Source of the DNA: JBGAHD01 sp044226395
GTDB lineage: Bacteria; Pseudomonadota; Gammaproteobacteria; Xanthomonadales; Ahniellaceae
Assembly (NCBI GenBank): GCA_044226395.1
Contig: JBGAHD010000002.1
Span: forward strand, 1,195,413-1,259,412
Direction of reading: 5' to 3'
DNA length: 64,000 nucleotides
The notes under the pieces: model-generated
What the model saw: the letters and a program-made list of their open reading frames with translations, nothing else
Databases searched by the model: none
Told to the model about the DNA's origin: nothing
Shown: piece after piece, positions 51,619 through 60,951 of the stretch
How positions within the stretch are numbered: the first letter of the stretch is position 1
Layout: every line of letters starts with the position of its first letter
Made by a program: the position numbers and the translations under genes

Positions 51619-52308
51619 ATGGCCCGCACCATCGCCATCGTCGAAGACGAACCCGCCATCCGCGCCAACTACGCCGACGCGCTCAAGCGCCTGGGCTTCG
51701 AGGTGTGGACTTATGCCTCGCGTCCCGAGGCCAGCCGCGCCTTCGAACTGCGCCTGCCCGATCTGGTGCTGATCGACATCGGCCTGGGCGACGAGCCCGA
51801 GGGCGGCTTCGAACTGTGCCGCGAGTTGCGCGGCAAGTCGCCGCAATTGCCGATCATCTTTCTGACCGCGCGCGATTCCGATTTCGACGTGATCTCGGGC
51901 CTGCGCATCGGCGCCGACGATTACTTGACCAAGGACGTGTCGCTGCCGCATTTGACCGCGCGCATCAACACGCTGTTTCGTCGCGTCGACGCGCTGCGTC
52001 GCCCGCAAGGCAGCGACACGGTCGTGCGTCAGGGCCCGCTGGAACTGGCCACCGAGCGCATGCGCATCAGCTGGAACGGCGAGGAAGTGCCGCTGACCGT
52101 CACCGAATTCTGGATGGTGCACACGCTCGTGCGTCACCCCGGCCACGTGAAGAATCGCGATCAGCTGATGCGCGACGCGCAAGTCGTGGTCGATGACGCG
52201 ACGATCACCTCGCACATCAAGCGCATCCGCAAGAAGTTCATCGCCATCGATCCGCAGTTCGACGCCATCGATACCGTGCACGGCGCCGGCTATCGCTGGA
52301 AGCCGTGA
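51619..52308 (+). CDS. pdsR: Proteobacterial dedicated sortase system response regulator
   Basis: 229 residues. The receiver has Glu9/Asp10, Asp53 (LIDIGLGDEPEGG) and Lys in LTKDVSLP; the OmpR-type winged helix ends TSHIKRIRKKFIAIDPQFDAIDTVHGAGYRW. ATG 51619 is chosen over GTG 51613. It lies divergent from the sortase substrate gene, 190 bp away, and directly before the matching kinase, the standard PdsR/PdsS arrangement. Confidence 0.92.
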   Translation: MARTIAIVEDEPAIRANYADALKRLGFEVWTYASRPEASRAFELRLPDLVLIDIGLGDEPEGGFELCRELRGKSPQLPIIFLTARDSDFDVISGLRIGADDYLTKDVSLPHLTARINTLFRRVDALRRPQGSDTVVRQGPLELATERMRISWNGEEVPLTVTEFWMVHTLVRHPGHVKNRDQLMRDAQVVVDDATITSHIKRIRKKFIAIDPQFDAIDTVHGAGYRWKP

Positions 52309-52345
52309 TCGCCGCCGCGCGCGCCCGCGCGCCGCGTCCCCGGTG

Positions 52346-54355
52346 ATGCCCATGCGCTTGCGCGGCACCTTGATCCTGGTCCTGATCGCGGCATTGATCC
52401 TGCCGTGGGCCGGCTGGCAATTGGTCAAGCAGATGGAGGCCTTGCTGCGCGAGGGCCAGGAGCGCGCGCAGATCGCCGCCGCGCAGGCGCTCAGTCGCGC
52501 GCTCAATGCCACGTCCTCGCATCTGCCGGAACCGGGTCCGACCTTGTACGTGCACGATCTGTCGCGCGCGCGCATCGTGCTCGACGGTTCGGGCGACGAT
52601 TGGGCCTTGCTCGATGGCGCCAAGCGCAATGACGCGCGCCTGAGCGTCGTGCTGGGCGAGGACGCGGCCTCGCTGTACGCGCTGATCACGGTCGCCGACA
52701 CCTCGCGTCGACGCGTCGACGCGGGCAATGCGCTGGGCGCGGTCGGCGATGCCATCGACATGGTCGTGAGCAATGCCCAGGGCTTGCGTCGTTATCGCCT
52801 GGGCAATGCCGCGCCGGGCGTGCTGCAAGTCAGCGGCGGCGGCGCGCTCGACATTGGCCCCACGGGCGAATGGCAAGAGACCGACGCTGGCTATCGCATC
52901 GAGCTGCGCTTGCCGCGCAATGGCGCCACCGCTTTGGGCTTCAACGCCATCGATGTCGATGCGCTGGGCGTCGCCACCGTGCTGCCGCTGGGCGCGACGC
53001 AGGATGATCTGCTCGGTTTGGTGCGTGACGATCGCGAAGTCGACACCGTGCTCGCCGCGCTCGTGCCCGAAGGCGCGCGCGTGCGCTTCGTGTCCAATGA
53101 CGGTTGGGTGCTCGGCCGCGCCGGCGAATTGCGCGTGCAGGACCCGGCCACGCCCGCGGCGCGACGGCCGCAGGCGTGGATCTATCGCTTGCTGCTCGCG
53201 CCGCCGGCCGAGGCGGGCGCGGATTTCGCCGGCGATCTCAAGCGCTTGAACGCGCCGGTCGTGTGGCAGGCGCTGTCGGGCCTGGCCGCGAGCAGCGTGC
53301 GCGCGTCGACGGCGGCGAGTTCGGTGATCGTGTCGGCGGCGGTGCCGGTGCAGCGCGGTGGTCAGCAAGTCGGGGCTTTGGTGCTGGAGCAAAGTTCCGA
53401 TGCCTTGCTGGTGCTCGCCAACAAGGCCGTGTTCGGCGTGATGGCGGCGAGCTTGCTCGCGGTGTTGCTGGCGTCGCTGATTCTGTTCGGTTATGCCGGC
53501 GTGTTGAGCGTGCGCATTCGACGCTTGCGCAATGCCGCCGAGCGCGCCTTGCGGCCGGATGGTCGCCTGGAGACCAAGCTGCCGCATCTGGCCGCGAGCG
53601 ATGATCTGGGCGATCTGTCGCGCAGCTTCGCGCGCTTGCTTGGCGAAGTCGGCGCCTACAACGATTACCTCAAGACTCTGGCGAGCAAGCTCTCGCACGA
53701 GTTGCACACGCCGCTGGCGATCGTGCGCTCGTCGCTCGACAACCTCGAGCACGAACAACTGACATCCGCCGCGCGCACCTACGCGCAGCGCGCGCGCGTG
53801 GGCGCCGAGCGGCTGACCGGCATCTTGCGGTCCATGGCCGAGGCCAGCCGCATGGAACGCGCGATCCAGTCGGCCGAGGGCGAGGACTTCGACATCACCC
53901 AACTCGTGCGCGGTTGCGCCGAGGCCTATCGCGATCTGGTCCTGCCGCGACGTCTGCAACTCGACGTGCCGGCCAGCGCCGTGAGCCTGCATGGCGCGCC
54001 GGACATGCTGGCCCAGGCGTTGGACAAGCTGGTCGACAACGCGCGCTCGTTCACGCCCGAGGACGGCTGGATTCGCCTGCGCTTGAGCGTGGTCGAGCAC
54101 GGCGTGGAATTGGCCGTGGCCAACAACGGCCCGCCCTTGCCCGAGCGCATGCAAGAGCGGCTGTTCGATTCCCTGGTCAGCGTGCGCGAAGGCGCGGGTC
54201 GTTCCGACGCGCCGCACCTCGGCCTGGGCCTTTTCGTGGTGCGCCTCATAGCCGATCTGCATGAGGGCGAGGCGCGCGCGGTCAATCTCGGCGATGGCGC
54301 CGGCGTCGAATTCAGGTTGCGACTCAAGGGCATGCCGCGCGCGCGACGCGCCTGA
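52346..54355 (+). CDS. pdsS: Proteobacterial dedicated sortase system histidine kinase
   Basis: 669 residues. TM1 at 8-25; a large periplasmic region (26-365) whose first part reads like a carbohydrate-binding-type beta domain (ARIVLDGSGDDWALLDGAKR); TM2 near 370-395; HAMP; phosphoacceptor His in LASKLSHELHTPLAIVRSS; HATPase with DNARSFTPEDGWI and HLGLGLFVVRLI. The size and domain order fit the PdsS family. It should sense an envelope cue and phosphorylate PdsR to control the sortase locus. Confidence 0.92.
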   Translation: MPMRLRGTLILVLIAALILPWAGWQLVKQMEALLREGQERAQIAAAQALSRALNATSSHLPEPGPTLYVHDLSRARIVLDGSGDDWALLDGAKRNDARLSVVLGEDAASLYALITVADTSRRRVDAGNALGAVGDAIDMVVSNAQGLRRYRLGNAAPGVLQVSGGGALDIGPTGEWQETDAGYRIELRLPRNGATALGFNAIDVDALGVATVLPLGATQDDLLGLVRDDREVDTVLAALVPEGARVRFVSNDGWVLGRAGELRVQDPATPAARRPQAWIYRLLLAPPAEAGADFAGDLKRLNAPVVWQALSGLAASSVRASTAASSVIVSAAVPVQRGGQQVGALVLEQSSDALLVLANKAVFGVMAASLLAVLLASLILFGYAGVLSVRIRRLRNAAERALRPDGRLETKLPHLAASDDLGDLSRSFARLLGEVGAYNDYLKTLASKLSHELHTPLAIVRSSLDNLEHEQLTSAARTYAQRARVGAERLTGILRSMAEASRMERAIQSAEGEDFDITQLVRGCAEAYRDLVLPRRLQLDVPASAVSLHGAPDMLAQALDKLVDNARSFTPEDGWIRLRLSVVEHGVELAVANNGPPLPERMQERLFDSLVSVREGAGRSDAPHLGLGLFVVRLIADLHEGEARAVNLGDGAGVEFRLRLKGMPRARRA

Positions 54356-54472
54356 GCGCGCTCGCGACCTGGTCTGGCAGGCCAACCCTCGGCCCTACGC
54401 AGTGCGCGCGGGCGCTGGCATACTGCCGCGCCCCGCCATCACGCCAGGATCGGCGCCGACACGCCACCGCCC

Positions 54473-55948
54473 ATGATTTCCGCCACTGAGTTCCAGCAGT
54501 ACGCCGCCGCGGGCTACACCCTCGTGCCGGTCGTGCGCGAAGTCCTGTCCGATCTGGATACGCCGCTGTCGGTGTATCTCAAGCTCGCCGACGGGCCCTA
54601 TGCCTATCTGTTCGAATCGGTCGAGGGCGGCGCGCGCTGGGGACGCTATTCCATCATCGGTCTGCCGGCGCGGCGCGTGATCCGCGTACGCGGCAAGCGC
54701 CTGAGCATCGAACTCGACGGCGAGATCATCGAGGAACGCGACGTCGCCGATCCTCTGGCCGAGATCGACGCGCTGCGCCAGCGCTATCGCGTGCCGCGCA
54801 TCGAGGGCCTGCCCAAGTTCTCGGGCGGCCTGGTCGGCTACTTCGGTCATGAATGCGCCAGCTACATCGAGCCGCGCATCGACCCTGACGCCAATGCCGA
54901 TCAGCTCGGCATGCCCGACGTGTGTCTGATGCTGGCCGAGGAACTGGCCGTGTTCGACAACCTCAAGGGCAAGCTGTACCTGATCGTCAATGTCGATCCG
55001 TCCGAGCCGCGCGCGTGGCAGCGCGCGCAGCGGCGATTGGGCAGCCTCGTGCATCGGCTGCGCTCGACGTCGGCGGCTTATCCCGATCATGTCGATCCCA
55101 AGGCCGTGGACGAATCGCACTTCGTCTCGAGTTTTCCCAAGGATCAGTACCTCGCCGCCGTGGCGCGCGCGAAGGACTACATCTACGCCGGCGACGTGTT
55201 TCAGGTGCAGATCGCCCAGCGCCTGACCGTGCCGTATCGCGCGCGGCCGCTGGATGTGTATCGCGCGCTGCGCGCGCTCAATCCCTCGCCGTACATGTAT
55301 TTCATCGATCTGGGCACGGAACAGATCATCGGTTCCTCGCCCGAGATCCTGGTGCGCGCGCAGGCCGGCCAAGTCGTGGTGCGACCGATCGCGGGCACGC
55401 GGCGTCGTGGTCGCGATCAGGACGAGGACTTGGCGCTCGAGCGTGAACTGCTGGCCGATCCCAAGGAACGCGCCGAGCACTTGATGTTGATCGACCTCGG
55501 TCGCAACGACGTCGGTCGCATCGCCGAGGTCGGTTCCGTGCAATTGACCGCACAGATGGTGGTGGAGCGTTACTCGCACGTGATGCACATCGTTTCCGAG
55601 GTCGTTGGGCGCTTGCGTCCGGAGCTCGGCTTCATTGATGTCTTTCGCGCGACCTTTCCCGCCGGCACGCTCACGGGCGCGCCCAAGGTGCGGGCGATGG
55701 AAGTGATCGCCGAACTCGAACCGGTCAAGCGCGGCGTCTACGGCGGCGCGGTCGGCTGGTGGGGCTGGCAGGACGAGGCCGACTTCGCCATCGCCATCCG
55801 CACCGCCATCGTGCGCGACGGCGAGCTGCACGTGCAGGCCGCGGGTGGCGTGGTCGCCGATTCGGTGCCCGAGCTCGAGTGGGAAGAAACCATGAACAAG
55901 TGCCGCGCGCTGTTCCGCGCCGTGGCGCAGGCCGCCGGCGGCTTGTGA
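54473..55948 (+). CDS. trpE: Anthranilate synthase component I
   Basis: 491 residues; converts chorismate to anthranilate with TrpG. The tryptophan feedback site is recognisable (YLFESVEGGARWGRYSIIG) as are catalytic-domain motifs (IAGTRRRGRDQDEDLALERELLADPKERAEHLMLIDLGRNDVGR and TFPAGTLTGAPKVRAME). Heads the compact trpEGDC cluster. No Trp-codon leader peptide or attenuator hairpin is visible in the 117 bases upstream. Confidence 0.97.
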   Translation: MISATEFQQYAAAGYTLVPVVREVLSDLDTPLSVYLKLADGPYAYLFESVEGGARWGRYSIIGLPARRVIRVRGKRLSIELDGEIIEERDVADPLAEIDALRQRYRVPRIEGLPKFSGGLVGYFGHECASYIEPRIDPDANADQLGMPDVCLMLAEELAVFDNLKGKLYLIVNVDPSEPRAWQRAQRRLGSLVHRLRSTSAAYPDHVDPKAVDESHFVSSFPKDQYLAAVARAKDYIYAGDVFQVQIAQRLTVPYRARPLDVYRALRALNPSPYMYFIDLGTEQIIGSSPEILVRAQAGQVVVRPIAGTRRRGRDQDEDLALERELLADPKERAEHLMLIDLGRNDVGRIAEVGSVQLTAQMVVERYSHVMHIVSEVVGRLRPELGFIDVFRATFPAGTLTGAPKVRAMEVIAELEPVKRGVYGGAVGWWGWQDEADFAIAIRTAIVRDGELHVQAAGGVVADSVPELEWEETMNKCRALFRAVAQAAGGL

Positions 55949-55955
55949 GGGTGCC

Positions 55956-56549
55956 ATGCTGCTGATGATCGATAACTACGACTCCTTCACCTACAACCTC
56001 GTGCAGTACCTGGGCGAGTTGGGCGAGACGGTCAAGGTCGTGCGCAATGACGAATGGACCGTGGCGCAGATCGAGCGCGCCGCGCCCGAGCGCATCGTCA
56101 TTTCGCCAGGCCCGTGCACGCCCAACGAGGCCGGCGTGTCGCTGGCCCTGATCGAACAGCTCGCCGGTCGCGTGCCGATTCTCGGCGTGTGCCTGGGCCA
56201 TCAGGCCATCGGTCAGGCCTTTGGCGGCAAGGTCGTGCGCGCCAAGCAGATCATGCATGGCAAGACCTCGATGATTCATCACGCGGGCCGGGGCGTGTTC
56301 GCGGGCTTGCCTCAGCCGTTCGAAGCGACGCGCTATCACTCACTGGTGGTCGAGCGCGCCTCGCTGCCCGAGTGCCTGGAAATCACCGCCTGGACGCAGC
56401 ACGCCGATGGCGGCTTCGACGAGATCATGGGCCTGCGTCACAAGACCCTCGCGGTCGAGGGCGTGCAATTTCATCCCGAATCCATCCTGACCGCGGCCGG
56501 CAAGGACTTGCTGCGCAACTTCGTCACGGCGCCGCGTCGCGCGGCCTGA
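55956..56549 (+). CDS. trpG: Anthranilate synthase component II (glutamine amidotransferase)
   Basis: 197 residues, a class I amidotransferase with nucleophile Cys79 (ILGVCLGHQAIGQ) and catalytic His-Glu in GVQFHPESILT. Motif MIDNYDSFTYNLVQYLGELG at the start. It provides ammonia to TrpE and may also serve para-aminobenzoate synthesis. It begins 7 bp after trpE. Confidence 0.97.
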   Translation: MLLMIDNYDSFTYNLVQYLGELGETVKVVRNDEWTVAQIERAAPERIVISPGPCTPNEAGVSLALIEQLAGRVPILGVCLGHQAIGQAFGGKVVRAKQIMHGKTSMIHHAGRGVFAGLPQPFEATRYHSLVVERASLPECLEITAWTQHADGGFDEIMGLRHKTLAVEGVQFHPESILTAAGKDLLRNFVTAPRRAA

Positions 56550-56560
56550 GAGGGATCGTC

Positions 56561-57598
56561 ATGCCGTTCACGCCCCAGGAAGCCTTGCAGCGCACGATCG
56601 AACATCGCGAGATCTTCGTCGACGAGATGATCGATCTGATGCGCCAGATCATGCGCGGCGAGGTCTCGCCGCTGATGACCGCGGCCATCCTCACGGGCCT
56701 GCGGGTGAAGAAAGAAACCATCGGCGAAATCACCGGCGCCGCGCGCGTGATGCGCGAGCTGGCGGTCAAGGTCGAGTTGCCGGGTCTCGCGAACTTCGTC
56801 GACATCGTCGGCACCGGCGGCGATGGCGCCAGCACCTTCAACATTTCCACGGCCGCGATGTTCGTGGCCGCGGCCGCCGGCGCGCGCGTGGCCAAGCACG
56901 GCAATCGCAGCGTGTCGTCGAAGTCAGGCAGCGCCGACGTGCTCGAGGCCCTGGGCGCGCGCATCGATCTGGCGCCTGCCGCCGTGGCGCGCTGCCTGAC
57001 CGAGATCGGCATCGGTTTCATGTTCGCGCCCAACCATCATCAAGCGATGAAGAACGTCGCGCCGGTGCGCCGCGAGATGGGCGTGCGCACCTTGTTCAAC
57101 ATCCTCGGGCCGCTGACCAATCCCGCCGGCGCGCCGAACATTTTGATGGGCGTGTTCCATCGCGATCTGGTCGGCATCCAGGTGCGCGTGTTGCAGCGCC
57201 TGGGCGCGCAGCATGCGCTGGTCGTGCACGGACTCGATGGCATGGACGAGATCACGCTCGGCGCGCCGACCCTGGTCGGCGAGCTGCGCGATGGCGAGGT
57301 GCGCGAATACGAACTCGATCCGCAATTGCTCGGCTTCGCCCGCGCCGGCGCCGATACGCTGCGCGTGGAAGATCCCGCGCAATCGCGCGCGCGCGTGCTC
57401 GAAGTGCTGGCCGATACGCCGGGCCCCGCGCGCGAGATCGTGGTGCTCAATGCCGGCGCCGCGCTGTACACCGCGGGCGTGGTCGATCGCATCGCCGATG
57501 GCGTGACGCGGGCGCGCGAGGCCTTGGCCTCGGGCGCGGCGCGCGCGCGGCTCGATGCCTTCGTCGCGTTGACCCAGCAACTGGCGGCCGCGTCGTGA
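56561..57598 (+). CDS. trpD: Anthranilate phosphoribosyltransferase
   Basis: 345 residues; joins anthranilate to PRPP. Motifs VDIVGTGGDGASTFNISTAAMFVAAAAG, KHGNRSVSSKSGSADVLEALG, and PVRREMGVRTLFNILGPLTNP. ATG 56561 follows GAGAGGG; upstream open frame is not homologous. The stop overlaps the trpC GTG start. Confidence 0.97.
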   Translation: MPFTPQEALQRTIEHREIFVDEMIDLMRQIMRGEVSPLMTAAILTGLRVKKETIGEITGAARVMRELAVKVELPGLANFVDIVGTGGDGASTFNISTAAMFVAAAAGARVAKHGNRSVSSKSGSADVLEALGARIDLAPAAVARCLTEIGIGFMFAPNHHQAMKNVAPVRREMGVRTLFNILGPLTNPAGAPNILMGVFHRDLVGIQVRVLQRLGAQHALVVHGLDGMDEITLGAPTLVGELRDGEVREYELDPQLLGFARAGADTLRVEDPAQSRARVLEVLADTPGPAREIVVLNAGAALYTAGVVDRIADGVTRAREALASGAARARLDAFVALTQQLAAAS

Positions 57599-58383
57599 CG
57601 GATATTCTGAAACGCATCCTCGCGCGCAAGGTCGAGGAGATCCGCGAGCGTTCCGCGCGCGAATCGTTGCGCGCGCTGTCGGCGCGCGTCGAAGGCGCCT
57701 CACCGCCGCGCGGCTTCGAGCAAGCGCTGCGCGCGCGCATCGAACGCGGTCAGGCCGCGGTGATCGCCGAGGTCAAGAAGGCCTCGCCGTCCAAGGGCGT
57801 GATGCGCCCCGACTTCGATCCGCCCGCGATCGCGCGCAGCTACGCGGCCGGCGGCGCGGCCTGCTTGTCGGTGCTGACCGATCGCGACTTCTTTCAGGGC
57901 CACGAGGATTATCTCGTCGCCGCGCGCGCCGCCTGCGAGCTGCCGGTGCTGCGCAAGGATTTCATCATCGACGCCTATCAGGTGTACGAGGCGCGCGTGC
58001 TCGGCGCCGACTGCATTCTGCTGATCGTCGCCGCGCTCGGTGACGCGGCCTTGGCGGAGTTGTCGGGCCTCGCGCTCGAACTCGGCATGGACGTGCTGGT
58101 GGAAGTGCACGACGCCGAGGAACTCGATCGCGCCCTGGCCACGCCGGCCAGCCTGATCGGCATCAACAACCGCAATCTGCGCACCTTCGACGTGAGTCTC
58201 GACACCACGCTGTCGCTGCGCGACCGCATCGGCCCCGAGCGACTGCTGGTGACCGAAAGCGGCATCGCCACGCCCGCTGACGTGGCGCGCCTGCGCGCGG
58301 CCGAGGTGCACGCCTTCCTGGTCGGCGAAGCCTTCATGCGCGCGCCCGATCCCGGGGTGGAACTGGCGCGATTGTTCTCCTGA
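57595..58383 (+). CDS. trpC: Indole-3-glycerol-phosphate synthase
   Basis: 262 residues, a TIM barrel. Motifs: IAEVKKASPSKGVMRPDFDP, LSVLTDRDFFQGHEDYL, LRKDFIIDAYQVYEARVLGADCILLI, LIGINNRNLRTFDV and VTESGIATPADVARL. GTG start overlapping trpD (GTGA). trpF, trpB and trpA are not in the window, the usual split of Xanthomonadales and pseudomonads. Confidence 0.97.
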   Translation: MTDILKRILARKVEEIRERSARESLRALSARVEGASPPRGFEQALRARIERGQAAVIAEVKKASPSKGVMRPDFDPPAIARSYAAGGAACLSVLTDRDFFQGHEDYLVAARAACELPVLRKDFIIDAYQVYEARVLGADCILLIVAALGDAALAELSGLALELGMDVLVEVHDAEELDRALATPASLIGINNRNLRTFDVSLDTTLSLRDRIGPERLLVTESGIATPADVARLRAAEVHAFLVGEAFMRAPDPGVELARLFS

Positions 58384-58462
58384 GTTCTTCGTCGGGACTT
58401 GCCCCGGCGCCAATGCGTGGGGCAATATGTCGGTCATTGCGTAAGTACTGACGGAAATCCCC

Positions 58463-59551
58463 ATGCAACTGCAAGCCTGGCGTGGCCTGGCCCTGGGCAG
58501 TCGACTCAAGGCCTTGTCCGACGCGTTGTACGACGCCTCCGACGCGGTCTATGGCGCGCGTGGCCTGAAGTTCGAGTCGCGCTGGTTTCCAGTCGTGCGC
58601 CTGCTGCACGATCGCGGGCCGACCGCGGTCACCGATGTCGCGCGCGAGATCGGCCAGAGTCACTCGGCCGTGAGCCAGCTCGCCGAGCGCCTACTCAAGA
58701 CCGGCTGGATCGCGCGACGCAAGGACCCGGCCGACAGCCGTCGTTCGTTGCTGGCGCTGACCCCGCGCGCGCAGATCGAAGTGCGTCGACTCAAGGCCGT
58801 GTGGCGTGGCGTGGCCGACGAAGTGCATGCCGATCTCGCGGCGGCCGGGCACGATCTGCTGCGCGCGCTCGATGCCTTCGAACAGCGCCTGGCGCGGGCG
58901 CCGATCGCGCCGCGCATTCTCGATCGTCTGACGCGTTACGACGCGGAGGCGCTGCGCGTCGTGCCGTTTCGGCCGGAGTTGCGTCAGCACTTCTACGACC
59001 TCAACGCTGATTGGCTGCGCAAGTATTTCTACCTCGAAGCCATCGATCACCGCGTGCTGTCGCGGCCCGAGGAGGAAATCATCGCGCCAGGCGGCGCCGT
59101 GCTGTTCGCGCTGCTCGGCGACGAGGTCGTGGGCACCTGCGCGCTCAAGCTCGAGGCGCCCGGCGTTTATGAACTCACCAAGATGGCGGTGATCGAGGAA
59201 CGTCGCGGCCTGGGCATTGGTCGCGCGCTGCTCGAAGCGGCGATCGCTGAATTCCGTCGTCGCCGCGGTCGCACGCTGTTCCTGGAATCGAGCACCAAGC
59301 TCGGTCCGGCCTTGCGCTTGTACGAAGCGCTGGGCTTCGAGCATCAACCCGGACCCAAGCCCGGCTCGCACTATCAGCGCAGCGATGTGTACATGATCTG
59401 GCGCGATCCCGAGGCCAAGACGACGCCACCCCGCGCGAGCATCGCGCGAGCCGCGAAAGCCAAATCGGAATCGTCGAAGAAGTCGCCGCCGCGGCCTCGA
59501 GTAGCCGCGAAAAACCGCGCGAAAACCGTCAGGCGTCGCCCAGGCGCTTGA
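58463..59551 (+). CDS. MarR regulator fused to GNAT acetyltransferase
   Basis: 362 residues. Residues 1-150 are a MarR winged helix (LLHDRGPTAVTDVAREIGQSHSAVSQLAERL; ARRKDPADSRRSLLALTP with the DxRxxx wing). Residues 160-315 are a GNAT domain with acetyl-CoA loop EERRGLGIGRALL and GPALRLYEALGFE. The last 45 residues are a Lys/Arg/Ser/Pro-rich tail. Such fusions are a known architecture; the acetyl acceptor is unknown, and the DNA-binding part suggests self-regulation. Its 3' end overlaps the convergent GNAT gene by 23 bp. Confidence 0.9.
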   Translation: MQLQAWRGLALGSRLKALSDALYDASDAVYGARGLKFESRWFPVVRLLHDRGPTAVTDVAREIGQSHSAVSQLAERLLKTGWIARRKDPADSRRSLLALTPRAQIEVRRLKAVWRGVADEVHADLAAAGHDLLRALDAFEQRLARAPIAPRILDRLTRYDAEALRVVPFRPELRQHFYDLNADWLRKYFYLEAIDHRVLSRPEEEIIAPGGAVLFALLGDEVVGTCALKLEAPGVYELTKMAVIEERRGLGIGRALLEAAIAEFRRRRGRTLFLESSTKLGPALRLYEALGFEHQPGPKPGSHYQRSDVYMIWRDPEAKTTPPRASIARAAKAKSESSKKSPPRPRVAAKNRAKTVRRRPGA

Positions 59552-59996
59552 CGAAGCGCAGCGAGGTGTCGGCGTAGCCGCAATTGCGATAGAAGGCGTG
59601 CGCGGCCTCGCGGTGATCGGCGCTGACCACCTCGATGCGCGCCGCGCCGTGACGACGCGCGCGCGATTCGGCTTCGCGCACCAGCTCGCGCCCGATGCCG
59701 CTGCCGCGATGCGCGGCCCCAACGATCAAGGCAGTGATGCGGCAGGTCGTGCGACCCAGCGGCAGGTAGAACATGAAATCCAGGGCCAGCAGGCCACGGA
59801 TCTCGCCATGGGCATCGGCCACGATGAGACTTTGCGAATCATCCAGCGCCATCTGACCGACGCGGATCGCGGCTTCCTCGCGCGTGCACGGATAGCCGAG
59901 CTCGCCGAGCAACTGACTCACTGCACCGGCATCGCTGGGCACGGCGTCGCGCAATAGGGCGCGCACCGGCGTCGAATGTCCGGCGTGCTCGCTCAT
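59529..59996 (-). CDS. GNAT-family N-acetyltransferase
   Basis: 155 residues, one complete GNAT domain: RDAVPSDAGAVSQLLGELGYP at the start, ITALIVGAAHRGSGIGRELVREAE with the acetyl-CoA pyrophosphate loop, and AHAFYRNCGYADTS. The ATG overlaps the clp stop (ATGA), so it is co-transcribed downstream of clp. The substrate is unknown. Confidence 0.9.
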   Translation of the reverse strand: MSEHAGHSTPVRALLRDAVPSDAGAVSQLLGELGYPCTREEAAIRVGQMALDDSQSLIVADAHGEIRGLLALDFMFYLPLGRTTCRITALIVGAAHRGSGIGRELVREAESRARRHGAARIEVVSADHREAAHAFYRNCGYADTSLRFVKRLGDA

Positions 59997-60700
59997 CGCG
60001 TGCCGAACACCACGATGGTCTTGCCCTTGACCGAAATCTTGGCCGCTTCCTCGAGCTGCTTGAGCACGCGACCGACCATCTCGCGCGAGCAACCGACGAT
60101 GCGGCTGATCTCCTGGCGAGAAATGCGGATCTGCGTGCCTTGCGGGTGCGACAGCGCGTCGGGTTCCTCGCACAGATCGAGCAAGGTGCGCGTGACTCGG
60201 CTGGTCACGTCCATGAAGGCCAGGCGCGAGACCTTGCGCGAGGTCTGCAACAGACGATGGGTCAGTTGCGAGCCGATCGCGAACAGAATGCGCGGGCATT
60301 CATCCTTGAGATTGGTGTCGAACAGGTTGAACAGGCGCTCGTAACTGATCTCGGCCAGCTCGCAGGCGGTGCGGCTGCGCACCATCACCTCGCGTCGTTG
60401 GGGTTCGATGAACAGGCCCATCTCGCCGATGAACTCGCCGCGGTTGAGATAGGCCAGGATCAGTTCGCGGCCGTTCTCGTCCTCGCTCGACACGGTCAGC
60501 GAGCCCTCGACGATGTAGTACAGGATGCTGGCGCCGTCACCCGGTCGAAAGATCGCCGTCTTCGACGGGTAGCGCCGACGATGGCATGCCGACAGGAAGC
60601 GCTCCAGCGTGTTGGCCGTGAAGGCCAGCGAACCAGGGGTATGGTCACGGTGGGGCGCTTCCAGTTGCGGTTGGAAGCGTTCGGCGATGCTGCTGGTCAT
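59993..60700 (-). CDS. clp: Clp, CRP-like c-di-GMP-responsive regulator
   Basis: 235 residues. The cyclic-nucleotide-type barrel (30-145) contains IFRPGDGASILYYIVEGSLTV and RGEFIGEMGLFIEPQRREVMVRS; the dimer helix follows, then a CRP helix-turn-helix (QIRISRQEISRIVGCSREMVGRVL). Residue 99 is Glu (FIEP), the position reported as important for c-di-GMP binding by Xanthomonas Clp, which releases DNA on binding and controls virulence and extracellular enzyme genes. Divergent from speD. A strong lineage marker for this window. Confidence 0.94.
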   Translation of the reverse strand: MTSSIAERFQPQLEAPHRDHTPGSLAFTANTLERFLSACHRRRYPSKTAIFRPGDGASILYYIVEGSLTVSSEDENGRELILAYLNRGEFIGEMGLFIEPQRREVMVRSRTACELAEISYERLFNLFDTNLKDECPRILFAIGSQLTHRLLQTSRKVSRLAFMDVTSRVTRTLLDLCEEPDALSHPQGTQIRISRQEISRIVGCSREMVGRVLKQLEEAAKISVKGKTIVVFGTR

Positions 60701-60883
60701 TCCGGGGCCCTTGGGACGTCGCTATCCGACTTTATAGGCCGAGACCGGGCGTTTTTCAAACTATCTAGCGCGGGGGTCGACGCGCGCCGACCTCTCGCCT
60801 GGGTCGCGTGCTCGACGCTTCCGCCACCTGGCGCCGTGGCGGGGTCGAGCCGACGCGCTTTTCCGGATGGCGGCGCCTGTCAC

Positions 60884-60911
60884 TTGCGGTACCCCGAAAT
60901 TGCTTCATAAT
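60884..60911 (+). promoter_or_regulatory. Predicted sigma70 promoter of speD
   Basis: TTGCGG (60884-60889), 16-bp spacer, CATAAT (60906-60911). Transcription would start near 60918, about 35 bases before GTG 60952. Confidence 0.55.
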
Positions 60912-60951
60912 CCGCGCCCCTTCACGATTCTCGCCGCCGGAGGTGTCGAAC

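Noticed and set aside
54356..54472. Tryptophan attenuator before trpE
   Set aside because: Two TGG triplets occur but without a start codon, a short frame or a terminator hairpin.
58430..58455. TGTCGG...GCGTAAG before the MarR-GNAT gene as a sixth ECF-type promoter
   Set aside because: The two halves are only about 6 bases apart instead of 16, so it does not fit the regulon motif.
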